A stretch of 10,456 nucleotides of DNA from an uncultured Prevotellaceae bacterium (GTDB lineage: Bacteria > Bacteroidota > Bacteroidia > Bacteroidales > Muribaculaceae): the NCBI GenBank assembly GCA_947254205.1, contig CAMYCE010000074.1:1-10456 (forward strand), written 5' to 3'. Made by a program: the position numbers and the translations under genes. The notes under the pieces are model-generated. The model was not told the DNA's origin and ran no database searches. It saw nothing but the letters and a program-made list of their open reading frames with translations. Of the stretch, positions 1-7,519 are shown piece by piece. How positions within the stretch are numbered: position 1 is the first letter of the stretch; every line of letters begins with the position of its first letter.

Positions 1-232
1 GCAGTCCCCAGGCCATAATACAGCGACTGTAGACATCAATGATAGCCGTAAGATACATAAAGCCCTTCCTCATAGGAATATAGGTGATGTCTATACTCCA
101 CACGTGATTTGGATGGTTTATGTCCAAATGTCGCAAGAGGTAAGGCTTCTTGTTTTTTGTGGAGCCTGGTTTAGAAAGTGATTTCTTAGTTATGCACAGG
201 TTCGAAAATTTGGCAGTAATATACAAAGAAAT
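1..232 (-). pseudogene. IS3-family transposase (OrfB) fragment, truncated at its N-terminal side and cut by the window edge
   Basis: Read on the minus strand, an open frame of 77 codons runs from 232 down to 2 and is preceded by an in-frame TAG at 233-235. It includes KPYLLRHLDINHPNHVWSID followed by ITYIPMRKGFMYLTAIIDVY, which is the start of the rve/DDE integrase core of IS3-family OrfB proteins. The Asp of WSID (codon 89-91) is the first catalytic residue of the DDE triad; the second Asp and the Glu would lie beyond position 1. Only about 47 residues precede this Asp, whereas full OrfB proteins have roughly 100 or more, and there is no start codon with a complete N-terminus and no room for orfA before the next gene. 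I therefore call it an element remnant. The homologous part seems to begin near 195-210; codons between there and the stop may be unrelated sequence. The family call is firm; whether the downstream part is intact cannot be seen. Confidence 0.85.
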
Positions 233-256
233 CTAATGACCGATTTGGGTTAAAAA
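223..256 (+). repeat. Left copy of a 34-nt inverted repeat shared by both window ends
   Basis: This 34-nt stretch, with core CTAATGACCGATTTG, matches the reverse complement of 10394-10427 at 31 of 34 positions by direct alignment; the mismatches are at 232, 248 and 250. Weaker similarity continues leftward with a small gap. The copy directly abuts the truncated IS3 transposase frame and its first ten bases lie inside that frame. It may be the end of an insertion sequence or of a small non-autonomous repeat. The identity is visible; the function is inferred. Confidence 0.75.
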
Positions 257-301
257 ACGCTCTTTTTATGGCATACATGAAAATGTTACAGCTTTGTTAT
301 A

Positions 302-329
302 TTTGAGTGATTGCTTTCTTTTACTTTTG
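302..329 (+). promoter_or_regulatory. Candidate Bacteroidetes-type promoter for the response regulator operon
   Basis: TACTTTTG at 322-329 matches the Bacteroidetes -7 consensus TAnnTTTG. A TTTG at 302-305 could be the -33 box, but the spacer is 16 nt, a little shorter than the usual 19-21. A start site shortly after 329 would give a leader of about 20 nt before the ATG at 355. No recognisable Pho-box-like direct repeat was seen upstream. Confidence 0.4.
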
Positions 330-354
330 TGACATTGAAACATGAACATGCTAC

Positions 355-1044
355 ATGATGGCAAAGAAAGCAAAGATATTGATTGTCGACGATGAGGAAT
401 CGATAGGGTTTGTGCTCAAGCTCAATCTTGAGTTGGCTGGTTTTGAGGTCGATGTCGCCCTGTCGGGCGAGGAGGCGTTGCGCTTGCGACTTGAGCGTTA
501 CGACTTGTTTTTGCTCGATGTGATGATGAAGCACATTGATGGTTTTGAATTGGCCCACCGCTTGCGCTCAATTGAGAGTCTCAAGAGTGTGCCCATTATT
601 TTTTGCACGGCCAAGGATAGTGAAGACGACTTGTTGCAAGGCTTTGCCAAGGGGGCCGATGACTACATTAAAAAGCCATTCTCGATGCGCGAGCTTGTGG
701 CGCGAGTGCGCAGTGTGTTGCATCGCAGTGGCAGGCTCAAGCTCGACAATGAAGAGACGTTTGAGGGCTTAATCTTGTGCAAAGATGAACGCCGGTGTCA
801 AGTTGATGGTGCTGAAGTGCAACTCACTGGCAAAGAGTTTGACTTGGCATTGTTTTTACTCGAAAACCGCAATAAAGTGTTTTCGAGGGCTGATATTTTA
901 AATCGCGTGTGGAGTGAAGATGTGTATGTCATTGACCGCACGGTCGATGTCAACATTGGTCGCTTGCGCAAGAAATTGGGCAACTATGGCAAGTATATCG
1001 TGACTAAACAAGGACAGGGATATGGATTCAAGACGACTGATTAA
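355..1044 (+). CDS. PhoB-like response regulator, OmpR/PhoB family
   Basis: This is a cytoplasmic transcription factor of a two-component system, controlled by phosphorylation from the kinase encoded next to it. Residues 1-122 form the receiver domain: acidic pocket D12/D13 (ILIVDDEE), phospho-acceptor D55 (LFLLDVMM), T85 (IIFCTAKD), Y104 and K107 (DDYIKKPF). The Pro usual after DVMM is replaced by Lys (DVMMKHIDGF), as in other Bacteroidetes PhoB-like proteins. Residues about 130-227 form the winged-helix DNA-binding domain, with LTGKEFDLALFLLENRNKVF, DRTVDVNIGRLRKKLG and the GYGF hairpin. At 229 aa it has the family's normal length. The start is ambiguous: ATG at 355 and ATG at 358 are adjacent and differ by one Met. 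It overlaps the kinase by 23 nt, so the two are translationally linked. The VYVIDRTVDVNIGRLRKKLG...YGKYIVTK stretch closely resembles Bacteroidetes PhoB, so a phosphate role is likely but inferred. Confidence 0.92.
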   Translation: MMAKKAKILIVDDEESIGFVLKLNLELAGFEVDVALSGEEALRLRLERYDLFLLDVMMKHIDGFELAHRLRSIESLKSVPIIFCTAKDSEDDLLQGFAKGADDYIKKPFSMRELVARVRSVLHRSGRLKLDNEETFEGLILCKDERRCQVDGAEVQLTGKEFDLALFLLENRNKVFSRADILNRVWSEDVYVIDRTVDVNIGRLRKKLGNYGKYIVTKQGQGYGFKTTD

Positions 1045-2461
1045 TGTGCAGACGCGCATCTTTTTGCTCATTGTGTTTTTCACATGGTCGCTCACGGCTA
1101 TATTCTTTGCATTGCAATACACGCGTGAGCGTGAACACAAGGTTGAGATGCTCAATAGCGACTTGCAATTGCTCAACTCGCTCATTCTCGACCGCATTGA
1201 GCATGGCGGGAGTATCAACAGAGCTTTTATCGACTCGCTCAACTATGGCGACTCGTTGCGCGTTTCGGTTATCGACTTCAAAGGGCATGTGAAGTTTGAC
1301 TCCAATGGCGAAGTGAAAATCAATCATGCAGGCAGGGCCGAGTTTCAGCAGGCAATGAAGAGTGGTCGCGGATTCACCAAGCGTCGCTTGTCGGCTGTGA
1401 ATGATAAAGAATATTTCTACTCGGCAACCAAGGGCGATGGGGTGGTGGTGCGCACAGCCCTGCCCTACACCCACTCGCTTGCTTCGATGCTCACTGCCGA
1501 CTCGTTTAATAGCTATGTGATAGTGGCAATAGCCATGATATTGTCGATATTGGCATGGTTTGCCGCCCACAACATGAGTCGCAGTGTGAAAAACTTGCGC
1601 CGATTTGCCCATGAGGCTGAGTTTGGCGACATCAGCCACTATGACATGCACAGTTTTCCCGACGACGAGCTTGGCGATATATCGAGCCACATTGTGAACC
1701 TCTATAAAGTGTTGCAAGAAACAGCTCTTGAGCGCGACCGCATGCTTCGAGAGTCGATTAAGGAACAGCGTGAGCGAAACTTGCTCAAGCAACGACTCTC
1801 CAATAATATCAGTCATGAAATCAAAACCCCGGTACACATCATTCAGGCTTGCCTTGAAACACTCGAAAATAGTGGTGATAGCTTGACTGCCAGTATGAAA
1901 AAAGGACTGCTCGATAAAGCCTACGACAATGCACGCCGATTGAGTGCATTGTTGAGCGACTTGTCGGTGATTACTCGCATTAGCGATGCCCCGCAACACA
2001 TTGCCGGTGGAGAACAGGTAGATGTGACTGCAGTAGTGCAAGCGGTTGCCAGCGACATGGCTGTGTATCCACAAGAGCAACAAATGCGCATCGACTTGCA
2101 AGTGCCACAGGGCGTGATGATTGTGGGTAACAAGTCGCTCGTGGAGTCGATATTTCGCAATCTCATGGTCAATGCCTTTCATTATAGTGAAGGGCGTGAT
2201 GTTGAGGTGAAACTCACGAGTGAAAACTCGCAATATTATTATTTTACTTTTGCCGACAATGGAGTGGGAGTGGCACCCGAGCATTTGGAACACTTGTTTG
2301 AACGCTTTTATAGGGTTGATGCAGGGCGCTCACGCCAGTTGGGAGGCACGGGGCTTGGACTGTCGATTGTGAAAAATGCCGTGCAGTTTCATCAAGGCAA
2401 TATCACGGTGGCCAATCGCGATGGCGGAGGCTTGATTTTTAGCTTCTCGTTGCACAAGTAA
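1022..2461 (+). CDS. PhoR-like membrane sensor histidine kinase
   Basis: Inner-membrane sensor kinase of 479 aa, partner of the preceding response regulator. TM1 is about residues 13-32 and TM2 about 163-182, enclosing an extracytoplasmic sensor of about 130 aa. That sensor contains VSVIDFKGHVKFDSNGEV and a following NHAGRAEFQQAMKSGRG segment, the pattern seen in PhoR/WalK-type Cache-like sensors. A HAMP-like linker follows (about 183-236); the Pro usual in its first helix is Ser188, while PDDELGDIS is typical. The DHp domain carries the phospho-acceptor H265 in SNNISHEIKTP. The ATPase domain has the N-box (N380, N384 in RNLMVNAFHYSEG), G1 DNGVGV (D412), F-box LFERFY and G2 GGTGLGLSIV. All catalytic motifs are intact. 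The ATG at 1022 is chosen because later Mets would remove TM1; it lies inside the end of the regulator gene. The ligand is not visible from sequence; a phosphate-related role is inferred from sensor type and neighbours. Confidence 0.92.
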   Translation: MDSRRLINVQTRIFLLIVFFTWSLTAIFFALQYTREREHKVEMLNSDLQLLNSLILDRIEHGGSINRAFIDSLNYGDSLRVSVIDFKGHVKFDSNGEVKINHAGRAEFQQAMKSGRGFTKRRLSAVNDKEYFYSATKGDGVVVRTALPYTHSLASMLTADSFNSYVIVAIAMILSILAWFAAHNMSRSVKNLRRFAHEAEFGDISHYDMHSFPDDELGDISSHIVNLYKVLQETALERDRMLRESIKEQRERNLLKQRLSNNISHEIKTPVHIIQACLETLENSGDSLTASMKKGLLDKAYDNARRLSALLSDLSVITRISDAPQHIAGGEQVDVTAVVQAVASDMAVYPQEQQMRIDLQVPQGVMIVGNKSLVESIFRNLMVNAFHYSEGRDVEVKLTSENSQYYYFTFADNGVGVAPEHLEHLFERFYRVDAGRSRQLGGTGLGLSIVKNAVQFHQGNITVANRDGGGLIFSFSLHK

Positions 2462-2512
2462 TCGAAAAATGATTGTTAATATATTGGAAATTAAAAAAAA
2501 AGAAACTGACCT

Positions 2513-4750
2513 ATGAGTCCTATTTTTACTGTTATTCTCGTTATTCTCGTCATTCTTGCAGTAGTTGACTTGATTGTGGGCGTGTCAAACGATGCCATCA
2601 ATTTCTTGAACTCATCGTTGGGTAGCCGAGTGGCATCTTACAAAACCATTATTTTGGTAGCAGCTATGGGCATTCTTGTGGGTGTGCTCACCTCTCATGG
2701 CATGATGGAAGTGTCGCGCAATGGCGTGTTTCACCCCAGCATGTTCACCTTTGCCGAGATTATGTTTCTTTATGTGGGTGTGATGCTCACCGATGTGGTT
2801 TTGCTCGACGGTTTCAACAAGTTGGGTCTGCCCACTTCAACAACGGTGTCGATGATATTTGAATTGTTGGGAGCCTCGGTAGCCATTTCGATATTTAAAA
2901 TCTATAGCGACAGTGGGCTGACGATTGCCGATATTGACAAATTTGTGAATGGAGGCAAGGCGTTGGGCATGATTTCGGCAATATTGGTGTCGGTAGTGCT
3001 CTCCTTCATAATGGGCTCGATAGTCATGTATTTTTCTCGCCTCATTTTCACATTTCGCTACAAGAAGCAATTTGCTCGCTTGGGTGCGCCGTGGTGTGCT
3101 GTGGCACTGGTGGGCATCATCTATTTTTCGCTCATTAAGGGGCTTGGCAGTTCGAGTTTGATGTCGGTTGATTTGAAAAGCTTTGTCGACCACAATTTGT
3201 CGCTACTATTGCTTGGCATTTGGGTGGTTACAACACTATTGTTTTGGGGGTTGCAACGCTTGGGCGTGAGCATCTTGAAAATCACGATTTTGAGCGGAAC
3301 TTTTGCTCTGGCATTGGCTTTTGCCGGCAACGACTTGGTGAATTTTGTGGGTGTGCCTCTTGCCGGCCTCGATGCCTTTAAAATTGCCGAGTCGACAGGC
3401 GACGTGAACATGTATATGGGCGCATTGGGCGACTCAAATCTCACCAATGTTTCCTTGCTTGGAGTGGCAGGTGTGGTGATGGCTCTCACCCTCTTTTTCT
3501 CAAAAGATGCCCAAAAGGTATCTGAAACCGAGTTGTCGCTTGCCTCTCAGCAAGAAGAAGATGAGCGTTTTCAATCCACAGCCTTTTCGCGTGCCTTGGT
3601 GCGCATGTCGGTCAATATCAACAACCGCTATCATCGTCTTTTGCCCAATAGGGTGATTGACGCTATCAACAAGCGATTCATACCCTTGAGCGATGATGAA
3701 AAAGATGATGCCAACTACGATAAAATCAGGGCAGTGGTCAATTTGGCTTCGGCAGCAATTCTCATTTGCATTGGCACCTCGTTTAAGTTGCCGTTGTCAA
3801 CAACCTATGTGGTGTTTATGGTGTCGATGGGCTCGTCGCTTGCCGATAGAGTGTGGGGCCGTGAAAGTGCCGTTTATCGCATTTCGGGCGTGATGGTGGT
3901 GATTATGGGCTGGTTTGTCACGGCATTCATTGCCTTTGTAGCCACTTTTGCCATCACCTCATTCCTCATGCTTGGCGAGGGCTATGCGCTTGCCGCCACA
4001 GTGGTGCTGGCAGGCTACATGCTGTTGCGTCGCTTCTTGGTGAAGAAGGTTGATGAAAACCAAGAAGAGGCCAAGTCGCTCACCCTTCACAACGAAGATG
4101 CCCCCGAAGATGTGCTCTACCATTGCACTCGCACGGTGGTGTTGACGATGAAAGACACCCACCGCATCTACAATCACATGCTGGTGTCGCTGTTTACCGA
4201 AAATCGCCATGAGCTCAAAAACATGGTTGCCGAGAGCGAGCGCATGTATCGCGAGGCAAGTGCACGCAAGTATGCCATAGTGTCGGTGATCAAGCAACTC
4301 GAAGCTCAAAAGGTGGAAACAGCCCACTACTATGTGCAGATAGTCGACTACCTGTGTGAGGTGTCGAAGGCACTGCTGCACTGCACCCGACCTGCCTATG
4401 AGCACATCAACAACAATCATCATGGCTTGAGTGGTGCCCAAATTCAAGACCTCAAGGCAGTGAATGATGGTGTTGACGACATTTTCAAGCAAATTGCTGA
4501 AATCTTGGAGAAGCGCAAGTTTGAAGAACTCGACGACATCATGAGCAAGCGCGATGACCTCTTCGACATGATTGCCCTCACCATTAAGCGTCACATCACC
4601 CGCGTGCAAGAAAATCCATATGCCAGCACAAGGGCCGGTGCCTTGTTTTTGAACCTGCTGAGCGAGACCAAAACCATGGTGTTGCAGTCGCGCAACCTCA
4701 TCAAGAGCGAAGCCTATTTCTTGAATGTGATTCAAGAAACGGCAAAGTAA
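2513..4750 (+). CDS. PiT-family inorganic phosphate transporter with fused C-terminal PhoU-like domain
   Basis: Inner-membrane phosphate symporter of 745 aa. PiT proteins (PHO4 family) use a Na+ or H+ gradient to import inorganic phosphate. The two inverted repeats typical of the family are visible: GVSNDAINFLNS (23-34) with LPTSTTVSM (106-114) in the first, and AGNDLVNFVGVPLAG (271-285) with LPLSTTYVVF (426-435) in the second. About ten or more hydrophobic segments lie between residues 1 and 510, with a charged cytoplasmic loop at about 333-405. Residues about 535-740 are soluble and helical, rich in charged residues and heptad-like spacing, matching a PhoU-like domain; such fusions are common in Bacteroidetes and make the protein longer than stand-alone PiT (about 330-550 aa). 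The gene starts 51 nt after the kinase with no clear terminator between, so co-transcription is plausible. The ATG at 2513 gives a complete first membrane helix. The coupling ion cannot be decided here. Confidence 0.93.
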   Translation: MSPIFTVILVILVILAVVDLIVGVSNDAINFLNSSLGSRVASYKTIILVAAMGILVGVLTSHGMMEVSRNGVFHPSMFTFAEIMFLYVGVMLTDVVLLDGFNKLGLPTSTTVSMIFELLGASVAISIFKIYSDSGLTIADIDKFVNGGKALGMISAILVSVVLSFIMGSIVMYFSRLIFTFRYKKQFARLGAPWCAVALVGIIYFSLIKGLGSSSLMSVDLKSFVDHNLSLLLLGIWVVTTLLFWGLQRLGVSILKITILSGTFALALAFAGNDLVNFVGVPLAGLDAFKIAESTGDVNMYMGALGDSNLTNVSLLGVAGVVMALTLFFSKDAQKVSETELSLASQQEEDERFQSTAFSRALVRMSVNINNRYHRLLPNRVIDAINKRFIPLSDDEKDDANYDKIRAVVNLASAAILICIGTSFKLPLSTTYVVFMVSMGSSLADRVWGRESAVYRISGVMVVIMGWFVTAFIAFVATFAITSFLMLGEGYALAATVVLAGYMLLRRFLVKKVDENQEEAKSLTLHNEDAPEDVLYHCTRTVVLTMKDTHRIYNHMLVSLFTENRHELKNMVAESERMYREASARKYAIVSVIKQLEAQKVETAHYYVQIVDYLCEVSKALLHCTRPAYEHINNNHHGLSGAQIQDLKAVNDGVDDIFKQIAEILEKRKFEELDDIMSKRDDLFDMIALTIKRHITRVQENPYASTRAGALFLNLLSETKTMVLQSRNLIKSEAYFLNVIQETAK

Positions 4751-4808
4751 AGGAGGAGAGGGAATGAAAATGTGAGTTGAACGTGGGGCAGGAGTCAAAA
4801 AGATTTTG

Positions 4809-4816
4809 TAATTTTG
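4809..4816 (+). promoter_or_regulatory. Candidate -7 box upstream of the DUF3127 gene
   Basis: TAATTTTG matches the Bacteroidetes TAnnTTTG -7 consensus and lies 53 nt before the ATG at 4870. No good TTTG -33 element is seen at the expected distance, so the call is weak. The 119-nt gap after the transporter gene contains no hairpin that I could find. Confidence 0.3.
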
Positions 4817-4869
4817 TTGCTACTTAGTTTTTTTGAGTTTAGAATAATTAAATTAACAACAGAAATATA

Positions 4870-5298
4870 ATGGAAGCAATAGGAAAAATAATACAGAAAC
4901 TTCCTGCCCAAAGTGGCGTGTCTAAAACTGGTAACAGTTGGAGTAAGCAAGAATATGTGCTCGAAACCCAAGAAGCCTATCCCAAGAAAATCTTCTTTAG
5001 CTTCTTTGGCGACCGTGCCAATCAATTCCCTCTCGAAGTGGGACAAACCGTTCGCTTGAGCTTCGACATCGACAGCCATGAGTATAATGGCCGTTGGTTC
5101 ACCAACATCAATGGCTGGAAAGCCGAGCCGGTAGACCCTAACACTGTGGGCATGGGTGCGCCTGCTTCTGCTCCTGCTGCTCCCATGGGTGCCCCAGCTC
5201 CTGCACCCACCTATGCCGGTGCTCCTGCCACCCCGGTAGCCCCTGCCGCTCCCGCTCCCGACTTTAGTGGAGGCAGTAGCGACGACCTCCCCTTTTAA
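4870..5298 (+). CDS. DUF3127 protein with SSB-like acidic C-terminal tip
   Basis: Small cytoplasmic protein of 142 aa. Residues 1-90 resemble the DUF3127 family of Bacteroidetes, a predicted OB-fold: MEAIGKIIQKLPAQSGVSKT, then a KQEYVLETQEAYPKKIFFSFFG strand pair, and EVGQTVRLSFDIDSHEYNGRWF. Residues about 94-130 form a flexible low-complexity linker of Ala, Pro and Gly. The protein ends in DFSGGSSDDLPF, matching the acidic tip (DDxPF type) that bacterial single-stranded DNA-binding proteins use to recruit repair and replication enzymes. OB-fold, disordered linker and acidic tip is the layout of SSB, so single-strand nucleic acid binding is a reasonable inference, though this is not the canonical SSB family. 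The ATG at 4870 follows an A-rich leader typical of the phylum. The gene lies alone between the transporter and a convergent gene. Confidence 0.85.
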   Translation: MEAIGKIIQKLPAQSGVSKTGNSWSKQEYVLETQEAYPKKIFFSFFGDRANQFPLEVGQTVRLSFDIDSHEYNGRWFTNINGWKAEPVDPNTVGMGAPASAPAAPMGAPAPAPTYAGAPATPVAPAAPAPDFSGGSSDDLPF

Positions 5299-5362
5299 CC
5301 AAGGGGTATATGAGAATTCTTGATGCAGGGTAATTTCCATTGCCTCGATGTTAACGTTATAG

Positions 5363-5398
5363 CAAAGGCTACATCTCCGGTTGGTGATGTAGCCTTTG
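5363..5398 (+). terminator. Hairpin between convergent genes
   Basis: A perfect 13-bp stem (5363-5375 with 5386-5398; arm CAAAGGCTACATC) closes a 10-nt loop. On the plus strand a run of six T follows at 5413-5418, about 14 nt after the stem, so it probably terminates the DUF3127 transcript. On the minus strand it lies about 130 nt past the stop of the secreted-protein gene and lacks a clear T-run, but could block read-through. Confidence 0.65.
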
Positions 5399-5530
5399 AT
5401 TTAGATATATAGTTTTTTACATTTAGGGCTCACATGAGTGGTGGTCGAGGAGCCTTGTGTTGTTGCTATTTCTAATGCCTGTTGGCTGAAATTGCGATAG
5501 AACCTGCAAAAAGACCTGAAGGCGGTTTTT

Positions 5531-7381
5531 TTACTTCTGGAATAGCTTGTGCACTTGACCGTTTTTCAGTTTAACGATGTTGATTCCTGGTTGCATCGCA
5601 TCAAACTTGCGCCCCATGAGGTCATAGTAGCCCTCTATCGAGGAGGCAGAGTCTGTGTGAAGGTCGTTCACGCTGGTAGCGATGCCACGATAAACTTTAA
5701 TGTCGTCTAAGAGAACATAGTTTTGGTCGGTGCAATTAAAATGGCAGAAAGCGATGTGCTGTGTCCCTTCAGGTAGCATGACGACGCGCTCAATCCACTC
5801 CGACTGTGACTCACTGCCCTTGATGAATGGCAGTTCTGTTCCGGTTTCTTCAAAAACAATTGAGAAGTTTTCGGGGTTGTCATTGGTTGTTGAAGCCATC
5901 ACTGCATAGTGGTCGGAATGGGCAACAGGGTTGATAGCGAAATAATATTTAAGTTTATAGGCTCCATCAACCTTGGGTGTGATGAGATAGTTGTTGGGAT
6001 TGTAGGTCTTGAAGTTTTCCCATGACATTGAGATGATGCCTTTGGCTCCACTGTGGGGTGTGAACCAAGTAGCAACTTGGTTGGCAAGCATTTTCCAGCA
6101 TTGACCATCTCCGTCACCATCTACAATTTTCCAACCTTCAGGAATTTCCCCGTCGTTCACCTCTTCAAAATTTTCATTCAACAACAAGTCCTCTTCGATT
6201 TTCACATCTTTGCACAGCACATTGTTTTGAGCGATACCTTTAAGCTCGGAGGAAAAATAGGCGTTTTTGGGCGAAGTAATAATCACATCGGTGGGGTTGA
6301 AGGCAGTGAATTGGCCAATTCCCCATTCGGTTCCTGAAGCAATGATGGTAGAGGCCTCTATGTCGAGGCTACCGGTTGCATCTCCACTGAGTGCGCGTTT
6401 TCCATCGGCTTTTATGATGCATTGATTCACTGTTAGTTGTGGGGCCTCGATGGCAGTGTGGGTCTTGTCTTCATTTGTCACCACCAGCATTCCATCTCCT
6501 TCGATATTGAGGGGGGATTTCGATAGAATGCCATTATTGGTTTTTGAGATAATGGTGTCGGCACCTGCAAGTTTCAAGGTGTATGCGTCCTTCCCTTTAG
6601 CAATGATGTTCAGGGCCGGAATATCATCTGTTTTAATCGAAGCTTTGTTCATTGTAATGGTGCGGCTTGCAACATCATAGGCTACGGTGCCGTCACGAAG
6701 CACGTCGCTGGCATTGGCATTTGTAACTTCAATTCCACCCACCACGATTCCATAAGAAGTAGCTGCTGCATGGTTGTAGATGGTAACATCATCAAGGCAT
6801 ATTACAAAATTGTCGGAACTGTTGAAATGGCGGAAAGCAACATATTTGGTTCCTGCAGGGAGTTCGACTTCACGTTTTATCCAGTCGCTTTGGGCTTTTT
6901 TAATGACGTGAGCCATGCTGGAAGTTTTTGAGGGCTTGTTGCTCAGCGTCTCTTCATATACGATTGAAAAGTCCGAAGCGGCGGTTGAGGTTTTTGAAGC
7001 CATCACTGCATAGTGCTCTTGTATGGCAGTGACATCTTGGGCACACACATAGTATACAACCTTGGCGGCATCGGTGAGCATCGGTGTCACCAAGTAGTTG
7101 TCGGGGTGTAGAGCTCCATCGTCATAGGCATATGAAGCCGAGGCTATGCAACGTCCGCCACCGCGGCCTCCGCAGGTGAGGTCGGCCATGCCTGCATTCA
7201 TCGCCCACCCATAGGCATCTCCATCTGTGCTGAATTGAGTCCAGCCTTTAGGCAAGGCTTGTGTTGCACTCAGGCTTTCAAAGTTTTCTTGGAGAATCAC
7301 CTGTTGTGCTGTAGCAGGTTGCAGGCCGGCGATAAATAATGTTACTGGAATCCAAAAGTTTTTTCTGAGATTTAATGTCAT
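5531..7381 (-). CDS. Secreted protein with two choice-of-anchor J (cleaved adhesin-like) domains, carbohydrate-binding-like middle and C-terminal sorting-type tail
   Basis: Predicted secreted protein of 616 aa. The N-terminus has a signal peptide (NLRKNFWIPVTLFIAGLQPATAQ, cleavage probably after ATA at residue 25) with no lipobox Cys. Residues about 29-202 and 400-565 are two copies of one beta-rich domain. They share the pattern ENFE...P.GW, then D.YLVTP or NYLITP, HYAVMAS, FSIVYEET or FSIVFEET, a SDWIKR or SEWIER block with LP.GT, and a final CLDDVTIY or LLDDIKVY. This is the choice-of-anchor J/cleaved-adhesin jelly-roll pattern of secreted Bacteroidetes proteins. Residues about 210-395 are repetitive and beta-rich, resembling carbohydrate-binding beta-helix-like domains. 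The tail after 583 (EGYYDLMGRKF, then PGINIVKLKNG) resembles a type IX secretion sorting domain. No enzyme motif was seen, so adhesion or glycan binding is inferred, not shown. The gene is convergent with the DUF3127 gene and divergent from valS, and looks monocistronic. Confidence 0.85.
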   Translation of the reverse strand: MTLNLRKNFWIPVTLFIAGLQPATAQQVILQENFESLSATQALPKGWTQFSTDGDAYGWAMNAGMADLTCGGRGGGRCIASASYAYDDGALHPDNYLVTPMLTDAAKVVYYVCAQDVTAIQEHYAVMASKTSTAASDFSIVYEETLSNKPSKTSSMAHVIKKAQSDWIKREVELPAGTKYVAFRHFNSSDNFVICLDDVTIYNHAAATSYGIVVGGIEVTNANASDVLRDGTVAYDVASRTITMNKASIKTDDIPALNIIAKGKDAYTLKLAGADTIISKTNNGILSKSPLNIEGDGMLVVTNEDKTHTAIEAPQLTVNQCIIKADGKRALSGDATGSLDIEASTIIASGTEWGIGQFTAFNPTDVIITSPKNAYFSSELKGIAQNNVLCKDVKIEEDLLLNENFEEVNDGEIPEGWKIVDGDGDGQCWKMLANQVATWFTPHSGAKGIISMSWENFKTYNPNNYLITPKVDGAYKLKYYFAINPVAHSDHYAVMASTTNDNPENFSIVFEETGTELPFIKGSESQSEWIERVVMLPEGTQHIAFCHFNCTDQNYVLLDDIKVYRGIATSVNDLHTDSASSIEGYYDLMGRKFDAMQPGINIVKLKNGQVHKLFQK

Positions 7382-7519
7382 AGTTTTTTCAATATTATAA
7401 TGTGAAAATGAATCAGAAGAAAGGGTTGATATTATAGTTAATAACCAATTAACGACACTAAGTTATAAAAATATTTGTAATTTTAAAAATATTCAGAGGG
7501 GGGGATTTAGAAATATTGC

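Noticed and set aside
286..558. Minus-strand open frame (90 codons) across the promoter and start of the response regulator
   Set aside because: Its larger part is antisense to the receiver domain and no homologous pattern or promoter was seen for it.
1028..2293. Long minus-strand open frame (421 codons) antisense to the histidine kinase
   Set aside because: It lies entirely within the kinase gene, whose motifs are complete, and its translation is rich in His and Cys with no recognisable domain; it is a by-product of the codon use of the real gene.
3959..4798. Minus-strand open frame (279 codons) over the PhoU-like part of the transporter
   Set aside because: The plus-strand product is a continuous, motif-bearing PiT-PhoU protein; the antisense frame has no family resemblance.
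5155..5265. Tandem DNA repeat in the DUF3127 gene
   Set aside because: The repeated look comes from an Ala/Pro/Gly-rich linker with recurring GCT, CCT and GCC codons; there is no regular repeat unit.
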